Part shown: piece after piece, positions 15,868 to 23,688 of the stretch | How positions within the stretch are numbered: the first letter of the stretch is position 1 | Layout: each line of letters opens with the position of its first letter | Assembly: GCF_001447155.2 (NCBI RefSeq) | Contig: NZ_CP014754.1 | Coordinates: 558,001 to 622,000 of the forward strand | DNA length: 64,000 nt | Source: Marinobacter sp. LQ44 | GTDB lineage: Bacteria > Pseudomonadota > Gammaproteobacteria > Pseudomonadales > Oleiphilaceae | Direction of reading: 5' to 3' | Notes under the pieces: model-generated | Told to the model about the DNA's origin: nothing | The model's input: the letters and a program-made list of their open reading frames with translations, nothing else | Database searches by the model: none | Program-made: the position numbers and the translations under genes

Positions 15868-16404
15868 ATGAAATGCCCCAAATGCAGAACCACTGACCTG
15901 AAACCCACCAAAATTGAGGATGGCCTCCCTGTTATGGGTTGTCCAGGCTGTGACGGCGCCTCTCTGTCACTGCTCTACTACCGCGACTGGGCGGAAAGAA
16001 ATGAGCCCGTCGAGCAGAGCGATAGCTTTGATGCGGATGTAACCGTCGAGAACGATGCTAAAACCGCCCTATCCTGCCCCAAGTGCAGCAAGCTGATGAC
16101 CAAGTACTCGGTATCCAGCGAGCACAAGAACCGTATTGATCTTTGCGGTTTCTGTGATGAGGCCTGGCTGGATGGCAGTGAATGGACATTGCTCAAATCC
16201 CTCGAACTGGCACACAAACTTCCCAAGGTCTTTACCGACCAATGGCAGCGGAAAGTGCGGGATGAAAAAATGGAGAGCAAAAAAGTCGACCGCTTGAAAA
16301 GGCTGGTTGGGGAAAGCGATACCGCAAAGGCCGTCGAGATCAGAGATTGGCTGAAGAACCACGATCGAAAGGTGGCTATTGTTCAGTTTATTGGCTCGGA
16401 ATAA
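15868..16404 (+). CDS. Zinc-ribbon protein (TFIIB-type zinc finger)
   Basis: The start at ATG 15868 is preferred over ATG 15862 because AAAGG is then correctly spaced. The 178-residue protein carries two zinc ribbons: CPKC...CPGC near the N-terminus and CPKCSKLM...CGFCDEAWLDGSEW in the middle, the latter typical of the zf-TFIIB family. The C-terminal 70 residues are charged and helical. Such proteins are widespread but poorly understood. It faces the 4-OT/SnoaL/GST operon convergently, with a hairpin between them. Confidence 0.8.
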   Translation: MKCPKCRTTDLKPTKIEDGLPVMGCPGCDGASLSLLYYRDWAERNEPVEQSDSFDADVTVENDAKTALSCPKCSKLMTKYSVSSEHKNRIDLCGFCDEAWLDGSEWTLLKSLELAHKLPKVFTDQWQRKVRDEKMESKKVDRLKRLVGESDTAKAVEIRDWLKNHDRKVAIVQFIGSE

Positions 16405-16405
16405 C

Positions 16406-16428
16406 GGTGGCGCGGTTACCGCGCCACC
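16406..16428. terminator. Hairpin between convergent genes
   Basis: A 10-bp perfect stem (GGTGGCGCGG-TTA-CCGCGCCACC) directly follows the zinc-ribbon gene and faces the tautomerase gene. There is only a short T run after it, so it may stop transcription weakly in both directions. Confidence 0.5.
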
Positions 16429-16459
16429 TTGAGCACACTCGTTGTGAAGGAGTCATGAC

Positions 16460-16696
16460 TCATTGATCGGTGGTCTTCGTGTCACCATCCAGGTTAGCTA
16501 TCCTGCGCCTGTATTCATTTACCGGAAGACCGCCGATACCCCAGTTCTCCATGTCGACCTCATCAATGACAACCATCGTGGCTGCCGGTGATTTTTGCAG
16601 CACGTCAACAAGAAGATTAGTTACTCCTTCAATCAGGGCCGCTTTCTGTGATTCTGTTACGCCTTCACGTGTAACCTTGATATTAACGTATGGCAT
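16460..16696 (-). CDS. 4-oxalocrotonate tautomerase-family protein
   Basis: The 78-residue protein starts Met-Pro-Tyr-Val-Asn-Ile, so removal of Met exposes the catalytic Pro1 of the 4-OT family. It continues with the family segment SQKAALIEGVTNLLVDVLQKSP and the WGIGG loop. It likely promotes keto-enol tautomerisation of a small unsaturated acid. It is the last gene of a three-gene minus-strand operon (GST, SnoaL-like, 4-OT) with 3-bp spacing to its upstream neighbour, facing a divergent HxlR regulator. Confidence 0.88.
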   Translation of the reverse strand: MPYVNIKVTREGVTESQKAALIEGVTNLLVDVLQKSPAATMVVIDEVDMENWGIGGLPVNEYRRRIANLDGDTKTTDQ

Positions 16697-16699
16697 TGC

Positions 16700-17074
16700 T
16701 CACTCCTTCTTTTCGATGATTTGAAATACTTTGGCAATAATAAGCCAGCGACCGTCAGTACGGACCAGTGACAGCATGTCCAGAAAGTCCCGCTCACCGA
16801 TGGAGCAACGAACACGGGCAAACGCTGTGTTTTCTCCTGCAACCTCAATGGCCTCCACGATGTCTCTACGCTGTTCTTTACGAGACGCCGGCGAACGGCG
16901 TGTAGCAATTACCTTGCGGTATTCGGGCATGCTCCTGTGGAGCAACGGCGCCTCGTCAGCCGTGGCGTATATTGCCTGGGGGTGGAAAACCGCATCGAAT
17001 TTTTCAAGGTCACAGAAATACAATGTGTCGAAGTACTGGCTTAGCACCTCTTGGATGTCAGAGAAAGCACTCAT
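16700..17074 (-). CDS. SnoaL/NTF2-like protein
   Basis: The 124-residue protein has the cone-shaped NTF2-like fold signature: IQEVLSQYFDTLYFCDLEKFDAVFHPQAIYAT at the N-terminus and the C-terminal strands DMLSLVRTDGRWLIIAKVFQI. It resembles the putative lumazine-binding/SnoaL-like group, whose members bind or isomerise small ring compounds. Its ATG overlaps the GST stop codon by four bases (ATGA), so translation is coupled. It probably works with the flanking GST and tautomerase on the same compound class; the substrate is unknown. Confidence 0.8.
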   Translation of the reverse strand: MSAFSDIQEVLSQYFDTLYFCDLEKFDAVFHPQAIYATADEAPLLHRSMPEYRKVIATRRSPASRKEQRRDIVEAIEVAGENTAFARVRCSIGERDFLDMLSLVRTDGRWLIIAKVFQIIEKKE

Positions 17075-17700
17075 TGTGCCGCTCCCTCAGGCAACAACCC
17101 TTCCGCCTCAAGCGCCTTTACTACACTCGGATGTGTGCCAAGCCTCTTCCAGAAAGAGTAAGTAGAGGGCCATGGGCTTAGCGAGAAAGAAATGAATTGG
17201 GACCAGTTGAGAATTACGAATGCATAGAAGTCCGCAACACTGAGTTGCCCGCCTAGAAGGTTGGCACCGGTATGCGAGAGCCGAGCTTCGATACGGTCGA
17301 TCCGCTTCGCTATTTTGGATTCTGCCACCTGCCGTTCTTCTACCGTAAGCTCCTCGCCTGAAAAAAACGGGCTGAATGCCTTATGTAACTCTGAGGACAA
17401 AAAGGCGAGTAATTCACGCAGGCGCGTACGTTCGAAAGAGCCTTCCTGCGGGGCTAAGCCTTGCGCTGGAATAAGATCCGCGAGGTACTCAAGAATTGCG
17501 GGATTCTCAGTGAGTACCACGCCGGGCTCCAGTTCCAAGGCGGGCACGTAGCCGTTCGGATTGATATCACTGTACTTCAGCCCATTCTCTGTGACGCCCT
17601 GAGCGGTATCGGTTCGCTCAAGAGAAAAGGCAATGCCCAGTTCGTTGAGTACGATGTGCGAGGCCATGGAGCAGGCACCAGGTTTGTAGTAAAGCTTCAT
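17071..17700 (-). CDS. Glutathione S-transferase, beta-class-like
   Basis: The ATG at 17700 (MKLYYKPGACSM) gives 209 residues, the usual GST length; an upstream in-frame start at 17748 would add residues that overlap the operator region. The N-terminal thioredoxin-like domain has Cys10 in GACS, the beta-class catalytic position, and the cis-proline motif GYVPALEL with ENPAILEYLADL for glutathione binding. The C-terminal helical domain contains SELHKAFSPFF. It conjugates or transfers glutathione to electrophiles. It is first in its operon and divergent from an HxlR-type regulator, which likely controls it. Confidence 0.9.
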   Translation of the reverse strand: MKLYYKPGACSMASHIVLNELGIAFSLERTDTAQGVTENGLKYSDINPNGYVPALELEPGVVLTENPAILEYLADLIPAQGLAPQEGSFERTRLRELLAFLSSELHKAFSPFFSGEELTVEERQVAESKIAKRIDRIEARLSHTGANLLGGQLSVADFYAFVILNWSQFISFSLSPWPSTYSFWKRLGTHPSVVKALEAEGLLPEGAAQ

Positions 17701-17749
17701 GCGTTGTGATTCCTTATGTTTCGTGGTCGACACACCAAGGATATCCATT

Positions 17750-17820
17750 GGTTATGTAATTACTAGAAGTAACCAGGCATTTATAGATAGAATTGGGTTA
17801 CCTCAAGGAAACCTGGTTAC
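17750..17820. promoter_or_regulatory. Operator-like repeats between GST operon and hxlR-type gene
   Basis: GGTTA...TAACC forms a 25-bp interrupted palindrome at 17750-17774, and GGTTACC...GGTTAC repeats recur at 17796-17820. GTTAC-type half-sites repeated in the 124-bp divergent intergenic region suit an HxlR dimer controlling both directions. The assignment rests on position and symmetry only. Confidence 0.5.
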
Positions 17821-17824
17821 TCTC

Positions 17825-18187
17825 ATGTCGCTGAAAGTTCGTCTAAACAAAAGCCCGGAACCACCGGAGCCGTGCATGCTGACTGAGTGCATGGCTGTCA
17901 TCGCAGGGGCTTGGGCGCCGAATGTAATCTGGTGTTTGCGCGCCGGGCCACGGCGCTTCAATGAGCTCAAAATCGACATTCCGCCTGTTTCGGCAAAGGT
18001 GCTTTCTACCCGGCTGGCCGAGTTGACGAAACGCGGCGTGGTCCAACGTAACGTCCGGGATACGTCACCACCGTCGGTTGAGTACGAGTTAACGGAGCTT
18101 GGTCAGGAGCTGGTCCCTGCTCTGGATGAAATCGTTAAGGTTGGTCACAAACTGAAGGCCAAGGGGTATCTTCACGGCAATGAATGA
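17825..18187 (+). CDS. HxlR-family transcriptional regulator
   Basis: The ATG at 17825 gives a 120-residue protein that matches the HxlR winged-helix family from its N-terminal cysteine (EPCMLTECMAVIAGAWAPNVIWCL) through the recognition helix (RRFNELKIDIPPVSAKVLSTRLAEL) and wing (GVVQRNVRDTSPPSVEYELTELG). The frame is open upstream to 17699, but homology starts here. The Cys near the N-terminus may sense electrophiles, as in quinone- or aldehyde-sensing members; that is inference. It lies divergent to the GST operon with palindromic repeats in between. Confidence 0.88.
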   Translation: MSLKVRLNKSPEPPEPCMLTECMAVIAGAWAPNVIWCLRAGPRRFNELKIDIPPVSAKVLSTRLAELTKRGVVQRNVRDTSPPSVEYELTELGQELVPALDEIVKVGHKLKAKGYLHGNE

Positions 18188-18308
18188 ATAGTTGCTTAAA
18201 TGGCGTTTTGCTCTCTGAAATTCCCACGAATCGCAATCACCTTCTATAGTTAAAGTTGCCACTAGCGCGGAGATTGACCACCACAAAATATCTGATCAAG
18301 GATTGATA

Positions 18309-19052
18309 ATGGACAGCGTTATTGACCTTCTCAACGAACGAGCAACAGAACTTCTAGAAGGTGCACGCGCATTAGACACTGAACTTAGCGACAGTGACAG
18401 CGAACCAAGCATTGAAGTAGCGGCCGAACAGTTCCGACACCTCTGTGAAACTCTGACTTTCATCGTATCCCAACTTGAACAAAGGGATTCACCGCTCCAT
18501 CAATTGGTTCGCACGATCGACGGTGTGAAACTAAGTCATTCAATCGAGAAGCTATCAAAATATCTCGCGGATCATCGCGCAACACTCATCCGCCTTCAAG
18601 TTCCGGAACATCTCGTTTCAGGAACTATTGATGCGCTCTCATTCGAAGCCTCCAATGGAGAAAACGCCCTCGACCAGCCGCAATCACTGGGAATTGATGA
18701 TGCACTGGAGCCACTACGACAGCTCCGCAATGTGGTTTGCGAGATCGCGAACTCAGCCGAGGTGGCAACGATAGTTGCGGATCACCGTATTCTCAAACAA
18801 GTGGCTGCTGGCTGTATTGGAGCCGCAACCGTCATATTGGATATCACGGCGGCAATCACCGCCGCACCAAGCGACCCAAGCGCTTGGGTTCTCTTCAAGG
18901 CTGTGAAGTCCATTTGGGGCGGTGGTAATTCCATTTATAAAGCCGTTCGTGAGTTGCGCGGAATGTTGACAACAATCCTGCAGCATTCAAAGTCTGAAAG
19001 TAACCAAGAAAGGCTCAGGCGTATCAGGCCCAGAAGACTCAAGGGGGAATGA
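18309..19052 (+). CDS. Hypothetical protein with one hydrophobic segment
   Basis: The ATG at 18309 is preferred, with AAGGA at about 18297-18301; a TTG lies two codons earlier. The 247-residue protein is helix-rich and acidic at the N-terminus. It has one hydrophobic stretch (AAGCIGAATVILDITAAITAA, about residues 160-182) and a basic C-terminal tail (RLRRIRPRRLKGE). No family is recognised. Downstream lies a solitary IS110-type end. It may be membrane-associated or pore-forming, but this is only a guess from the glycine/alanine-rich segment. Confidence 0.6.
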   Translation: MDSVIDLLNERATELLEGARALDTELSDSDSEPSIEVAAEQFRHLCETLTFIVSQLEQRDSPLHQLVRTIDGVKLSHSIEKLSKYLADHRATLIRLQVPEHLVSGTIDALSFEASNGENALDQPQSLGIDDALEPLRQLRNVVCEIANSAEVATIVADHRILKQVAAGCIGAATVILDITAAITAAPSDPSAWVLFKAVKSIWGGGNSIYKAVRELRGMLTTILQHSKSESNQERLRRIRPRRLKGE

Positions 19053-19069
19053 CGAAGTTAACTGCATCC

Positions 19070-19102
19070 AGCGGGCAACCGCCAGATTGGGGGGAAGGCT
19101 CA
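19070..19102 (+). repeat. Solitary IS110-type terminal sequence
   Basis: The 33-bp sequence matches the right end of the IS110-family element at 8181-8213 at 28 of 33 positions with no gaps, including AACCGCC and the terminal GAAGGCTCA. No transposase or opposite end is nearby. It is best read as a scar of a lost related element or a captured end. Confidence 0.55.
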
Positions 19103-19124
19103 TCCAGCAAGAGGGACCTTACAT

Positions 19125-19808
19125 ATGCCAGACACCAAACAAGCATTGCCACCAATTGTCTCGAATGAGGAATGGGAAGCCGCCCTCAGCCAGTTACTCG
19201 TTAAAGAAAAAGAGGCCACCAGAGCGCGGGATGCCTTGAGCGCTGAACGCCGAAGACTACCGATGGTTAAGGTAAAGAATGATTACCTGTTCCAGGGCGA
19301 AGAAGGCAGTGTGTCTTTTCTTGACCTGTTCAGCGGGCGCCGCCAGCTCATTGTTTATCATTTTATGTTCGCACCCGACTGGAAGGCCGGTTGCGACGGA
19401 TGCTCCTGGCTCGCCGACGCCATGACTCACCCTGCCCATCTGCATGCCCGCGATACGTCGCTTGTGATGGTGTCACGCGCACCTTACGAGAAGCTTGCGC
19501 AGTACAAAAAGCGGATGGGCTGGTCGATGCCCTGGTACTCGTCTTTCGAAAGTGACTTCAACTATGATTTTGGCGTAACGACAGCTGACGGAGAACGGCA
19601 CGGCGCAAGCGTATTTCTCCGTGACGGGAATGATGTATACCGCACTTACTTTACGGGTGCCCGTGGCGTCGAGTACCTGGGTAGCCTCTGGACGTATCTG
19701 GATTTGACGCCGTATGGTCGCCAGGAAACCTGGGAAGATTCGCCGGAAGGTTGGCCTCAGACAAAGCCGTATGTGTGGAATCGTCGTCACGATGAATATG
19801 ACGTGTGA
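19125..19808 (+). CDS. DUF899-family thioredoxin-like protein
   Basis: The 227-residue protein begins at ATG 19125. It has the DUF899 layout: a helical N-terminus (SNEEWEAALSQLLVKEKEATRARD), the segment LPMVKVKNDYLFQGEEG, and the thioredoxin-like core with HFMFAPDWKAGCDGCSWLAD, where the CxxC (C-D-G-C) would be redox active. The C-terminal part (DVYRTYFTGARGVEYLGSLWTYLDLTPYG) is also typical. The biochemical role of the family is not settled. The gene appears to be single, starting just after a solitary IS end. Confidence 0.88.
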   Translation: MPDTKQALPPIVSNEEWEAALSQLLVKEKEATRARDALSAERRRLPMVKVKNDYLFQGEEGSVSFLDLFSGRRQLIVYHFMFAPDWKAGCDGCSWLADAMTHPAHLHARDTSLVMVSRAPYEKLAQYKKRMGWSMPWYSSFESDFNYDFGVTTADGERHGASVFLRDGNDVYRTYFTGARGVEYLGSLWTYLDLTPYGRQETWEDSPEGWPQTKPYVWNRRHDEYDV

Positions 19809-19842
19809 GGATGCACGGCAAACAGGATACCGGTGTCAGGTA

Positions 19843-20220
19843 ATGGCCATAATGACATTGATCGTTTTTATCCTGGGGGCTTTACCTGCCATTGGATTAG
19901 CCGAGACTGAACAGCACTTTTACTTATGCTCGTCCTACGTGGAAACCTCTGCAGTTGGTGAACAGACAGCTCTCGGTTGGCCGGTTTACATCAAATTGAC
20001 AGCGGTTGGATCCCGGAGTTTTGAGGCATACACGGAAGCCAATGTCGGAACCATTCTCCGCATTATGGTTGGCAGTCGTGAGTTTGAGAGGGCAACAATA
20101 AGGGCGCCAATTTCAACGGGAAGTATTCAACGGGCATTCGAATCCCAGGATGAAGCTTTAGCTTGGCAAGGAACGTTGGCCGGCAAACTTCCCGCGGCCC
20201 CTTGCGGTATAAGGAATTGA
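19843..20220 (+). CDS. Small exported protein with SecD-P1-head-like region
   Basis: The ATG at 19843 gives 125 residues with a signal peptide (IMTLIVFILGALPAIGLAETE); longer in-frame starts at 19792 and 19714 overlap the DUF899 gene. The mature part has the pattern of a P1-head-like subdomain of SecD/SecDF (VYIKLTAVGSRSFEAYT, NVGTILRIMVGSREF, IRAPISTGSIQRAF). Stand-alone exported versions of this domain are common and of unknown function. Two cysteines may form a disulphide. The domain call is by pattern only. Confidence 0.65.
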   Translation: MAIMTLIVFILGALPAIGLAETEQHFYLCSSYVETSAVGEQTALGWPVYIKLTAVGSRSFEAYTEANVGTILRIMVGSREFERATIRAPISTGSIQRAFESQDEALAWQGTLAGKLPAAPCGIRN

Positions 20221-20338
20221 TGGAGAAATGGCCATCGACCAGCTCACCTGTTCACGGCAGAAACCGTATCTAGGCCTTTTCGATTCCCCCACTCTCGCGG
20301 CGCCGTCTGCTGCGCGTTAAATTTGGAGGCGCACCCTC

Positions 20339-20959
20339 ATGGCAGGCATGATGACCGAAAACAGATGGCAAACCCTGATGAACGCTATGGGGCTTCCGCC
20401 TTCAAAAGAGTGTTATGTCGCGCTCCACGCCGCCTACTCAGAGAAGCGCCGGTTCTACCATACGGTCGACCACATTGATGCCATGCTCACCCACTTTGAC
20501 GGCGTAAAGCACATCGCTAAAAGACCGGAAGAGCTGGAACTGGCGATCTGGTTCCACGATGCCATCTACAAGTCCCTGTCAAAGACCAACGAGCTGGACA
20601 GCGCAAACTGGGCACAGGCGTTTCTTGCCTCCCATGGTTACGGTGAGGCGGGTATTGAGCGCGTGCACAACCTGATCATGGCCACACTGCACAACGGCAG
20701 TGTAAAGAGCCACGATGAGCAACTCATCGTCGATATCGATCTCGCCATTCTGGGTGCCCCGCCCGCGGTGTACGATCAGTTTGAACGGAACGTGCGAAAG
20801 GAATACAGGCTGGTGCCGTGGTTTATCTACCGCAAGAAGCGAAAGGAGCTGCTTCAGTCGTTTCTCAGCAATGCCAGTATTTACAACCTTGATCCGTTCA
20901 AGGAAAACTACGAGAGCACCGCGAGATATAACCTCGGCAGAGCCATCGATATGCTCTAG
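20339..20959 (+). CDS. HD-superfamily metal-dependent phosphohydrolase-like protein
   Basis: The 206-residue protein starts at ATG 20339 behind GGAGG (ATGs four and five codons later are alternatives). It carries an HD-type metal site: YHTVDHIDAML, the central WFHDAIY, and downstream VDIDLAILG. It resembles the stand-alone predicted HD phosphohydrolases of about 200 residues often seen in proteobacteria, whose substrate is not established. It is cytoplasmic and not obviously in an operon. Confidence 0.82.
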   Translation: MAGMMTENRWQTLMNAMGLPPSKECYVALHAAYSEKRRFYHTVDHIDAMLTHFDGVKHIAKRPEELELAIWFHDAIYKSLSKTNELDSANWAQAFLASHGYGEAGIERVHNLIMATLHNGSVKSHDEQLIVDIDLAILGAPPAVYDQFERNVRKEYRLVPWFIYRKKRKELLQSFLSNASIYNLDPFKENYESTARYNLGRAIDML

Positions 20960-21125
20960 GGTGGATGGCGGCGTGCTCGCCGGTTCCGCTGCAAGCCCTG
21001 GCGCGTCCTCGTAGATTTCGATTGGAAGCCACCACGGTAACGCCGTATCGATGTCGAAAATCTTCAATACCGATCCCAGGCCATTCATTACCGTGTAACT
21101 CCACAACAATTGGAGGACATGGATC

Positions 21126-21584
21126 ATGACGGCACGCGCGAACTACATCGGTCTGGCGCCGAAAGCTATGCAGATTCTGATGAATCAGGAAGCGTATTTG
21201 AGGGAGCAGTTCCGGACATCAGACACCCTCAGCACGGCTGCCTGGGAGCTGGTGAAGCTGAGGGTGTCGCAAATCAATCAGTGCGCCTTCTGCATCGACA
21301 TGCACAGCAAAGATGCCACGGCGCAGGGTGAAACCCCGGAGCGAATGTTGGGCTTGAGCGCCTGGCATGACATGCCTTTCTATTCTCCCGCAGAACGAGC
21401 TGCGCTTGATTGGGCGGAGCATCTTACCTATGGCAGGCCGGTAGACGACCAGAAATATCAGAACGCGGTGAATGCGCTGGGTGAGCAGGCTCTGGTAGAT
21501 TTAACCATCGCGGTTAACGCCATCAACAGTTGGAACCGGATCGCCAAAGCCTTCAAGCCAGAGGTAGGCAGCTATAAACCATAA
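21126..21584 (+). CDS. Carboxymuconolactone decarboxylase/AhpD-like protein
   Basis: The 152-residue protein starts at ATG 21126. The AhpD-type redox motif is CAFCIDMHSKDA, with a CxxC followed by HxxxA, in the family's helical fold. Such proteins act as alkylhydroperoxidase-like reductants; true decarboxylase activity is unlikely with this motif. An AraC-type regulator follows almost directly (about 50 bp), as often seen, and probably controls or is co-transcribed with it. Confidence 0.9.
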   Translation: MTARANYIGLAPKAMQILMNQEAYLREQFRTSDTLSTAAWELVKLRVSQINQCAFCIDMHSKDATAQGETPERMLGLSAWHDMPFYSPAERAALDWAEHLTYGRPVDDQKYQNAVNALGEQALVDLTIAVNAINSWNRIAKAFKPEVGSYKP

Positions 21585-21636
21585 TAGCCTTTCCAGACCA
21601 GCGTTCGATTTTCAGCTGTCCTGCCCGTCAGGACAG

Positions 21637-22350
21637 TTGTCGGCGTTTGTGCAAGGGATTTGGTCAGCGTCAGTATCCGAGCTGGCAAACGAGCCGGTGG
21701 TGAAGTTATTGCATTCTGAGGCCTGCAGCAGCATCTGGTTTAATCTGGCGGGTAACGTGACGATCGGCGACACCGCCATTCCGGAGGGTGTCATTCTGCT
21801 GCCGGTTGAGAAGGTATCAGAGACTGTTTCCCTGTCTCCCAAATCGCAGCTCGCGGGTATTCGGTTTCAACCCGCGATTGGCTATGGGCTAATCGGGCAA
21901 CACTTTGACCAGCCCACAGCCCTGACCGCAGACCCAGCGCATCTAGCCGGCCTCAGCCAGCTCTACTCCAACCTCAAGTCAGACCATGACAACGTAAGCC
22001 GGGTGAACACTCTGCAACGATGGCTGAGCAGGCATTTCCGACTCACGAAGACCATTCCCGGGCCGCTGAAGCAGGCCCTGGACAGCTTCAACGAAACCAC
22101 AACACCGGGGGCGCTTAACGAACAAATCGGCGTCAGCCAGCGGCATGTGGAGCGGCTTTTCAAACACTGGATGGAAATGACACCCAAGCAGTACCAGCGC
22201 ATCCTGCGAGTGAAACGAGCCATCGACTATATCCGCGAGCACAGCCGGGCAAACCTGGCAGAGGTTGCCCATCAGTTTGGCTTTAGTGATCAAGCTCATA
22301 TGACGAGGGAGTTCCGAGCCATTGCGCGCATTACGCCTGGGAAGGTGTGA
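21637..22350 (+). CDS. AraC-family transcriptional regulator
   Basis: The protein has an N-terminal sensing region and a C-terminal double helix-turn-helix: LNEQIGVSQRHVERLFKHWMEMTPKQYQRILRVKRA, then LAEVAHQFGFSDQAHMTREFRAIARITPGKV. No ATG lies in a suitable place. TTG 21637 is used here, but the frame is open further upstream and the residues before it (FDFQLSCPSGQ) look family-like, so a non-ATG start such as CTG 21616 is possible. It follows the AhpD-like gene closely and probably senses the same stress. Confidence 0.82.
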   Translation: MSAFVQGIWSASVSELANEPVVKLLHSEACSSIWFNLAGNVTIGDTAIPEGVILLPVEKVSETVSLSPKSQLAGIRFQPAIGYGLIGQHFDQPTALTADPAHLAGLSQLYSNLKSDHDNVSRVNTLQRWLSRHFRLTKTIPGPLKQALDSFNETTTPGALNEQIGVSQRHVERLFKHWMEMTPKQYQRILRVKRAIDYIREHSRANLAEVAHQFGFSDQAHMTREFRAIARITPGKV

Positions 22351-22440
22351 GGTATAGGTAAAGAACCAGGCGACCTTGAGTTGGGATTCAAAACAGAATA
22401 ACTTGGGCGTTTCTGGGTAATCACCATATGGAGTTCAATC

Positions 22441-22935
22441 ATGCAAAGGATCGCATCATCCGTTGTCTCTCTACTTGGCCTTACCGCACTGGGACTGGTT
22501 CCCGGATTTACACATGCCGGCGGCCCAACTCCCGAACACTTCCTTAATAGCAGTTCGATGATTTTGGAGATTCGCTATTGCGAATGCCAAGCCACAGAGC
22601 CCGATGGCAGCCCTTCGGAACTGCGCCCGGAATTTCTGGAACGTTCTCACCTCTTGCGGGTAGGTCTTGCCGACGAAGGCCGGGGGTACGCGTCTTCACC
22701 GGAACTGACTATTGGCTTCAAGTTAACTCCACTGCCGGAATCCCATGGCGCTTTCGCCTTCAATTTTGCCGGCCGTTATGGGGCTGGAAATCAGAGCAGC
22801 ACTGGTAGCGGAGAAGTGTTGCTAAGCCGCGACCAGTGGATCAACCTTTTCGGTTCACATCATGAGGCCCAGCAAGGCTCGCAACTCAGTGGTGTTGCGG
22901 TGAGATTGGTCGAGGCGAATACTTTGATCAATTAG
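22441..22935 (+). CDS. Hypothetical secreted protein
   Basis: The 164-residue protein starts at ATG 22441 with a signal peptide of about 26 residues (LLGLTALGLVPGFTHAGG). The mature part contains a Cys-x-Cys (RYCECQ) and a glycine/serine-rich central segment with beta-strand character, so it is likely periplasmic or outer-surface. No family is recognised. It stands alone between the AraC gene and a small membrane protein. Confidence 0.7.
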   Translation: MQRIASSVVSLLGLTALGLVPGFTHAGGPTPEHFLNSSSMILEIRYCECQATEPDGSPSELRPEFLERSHLLRVGLADEGRGYASSPELTIGFKLTPLPESHGAFAFNFAGRYGAGNQSSTGSGEVLLSRDQWINLFGSHHEAQQGSQLSGVAVRLVEANTLIN

Positions 22936-23089
22936 GTGGCATGCCTGTGGTAAAGTTCGCCACACAAGTTGGAAAGGGAATTTTCAATGATGTAGAGGTT
23001 TATACTGTTCACAATATTATCGTTCTTTTCCATCCGCTCCGTTTAGCAACCTGCAATTGCCGGTTTCGTATACATCAGGGATAGATGCT

Positions 23090-23533
23090 ATGAAAACTCA
23101 AATTCTACGTGGTCTTTCTTTAGCCACATGTGTAATCGGCGTAGTCCTTTCGATTTCAACGTTTGTAGGGCTTCCCGACACCCTCCCGGAGTTCGCCGCC
23201 GGACTCATCATGATGATGGCGGGTTATGGTAGCTTCAGGTGGGTTTCCAACACCAGCTCACATACTGAACAGCCAAACGCTAAACCGTCTTCCACCGTTC
23301 GTTTTGTTGGGTTGCTGTTTATTATTGTCGGCAGTTTGCTTTTACTACGCGGGATGTTTGGCGTTTTGAGTACTGCGTTTCTGTTGGTGCAAGGAGGGCT
23401 AGATCAGGAGGGTGTGATCATCCTGCTGAAGGTTCTCGTAACTGGCGCAGTTCCGGGCTTATTACTTGTCTTCGCGGGTCGCAAACTTCGTATGGCGGGC
23501 TTGGGACATTTGGCTGGAGCCAGCCAAAATTAG
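23090..23533 (+). CDS. Small hypothetical membrane protein
   Basis: The ATG at 23090 (CAGGGATAG upstream) gives 147 residues with hydrophobic segments at about 7-25, 33-49, 72-93 and 111-134. A short hydrophilic linker rich in Ser, Thr and Pro lies between the second and third. There is no enzymatic motif. It is probably an inner-membrane protein of unknown role. The preceding 150 bp are AT-rich and non-coding. Confidence 0.65.
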   Translation: MKTQILRGLSLATCVIGVVLSISTFVGLPDTLPEFAAGLIMMMAGYGSFRWVSNTSSHTEQPNAKPSSTVRFVGLLFIIVGSLLLLRGMFGVLSTAFLLVQGGLDQEGVIILLKVLVTGAVPGLLLVFAGRKLRMAGLGHLAGASQN

Positions 23534-23688
23534 GTTCCAAACAGCAAGAGCCGGGGGAGCATGATGAATCCTGCGAGTTCCAGTCGGACCAACTCTCTGT
23601 GCATGTGAGCCTGTACGAGTTTCTTGGCGTATCGTGGTTATAGGTTGAATGCGTCCACTACCGCACGGCCACGAATAAAGGGAACTCT

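Noticed and set aside
19053..19124. attC site between 19052 and 19125
   Set aside because: The only marked sequence there is the solitary IS110-type end; no TAAC...GTTRRRY pair with complementary arms was found.
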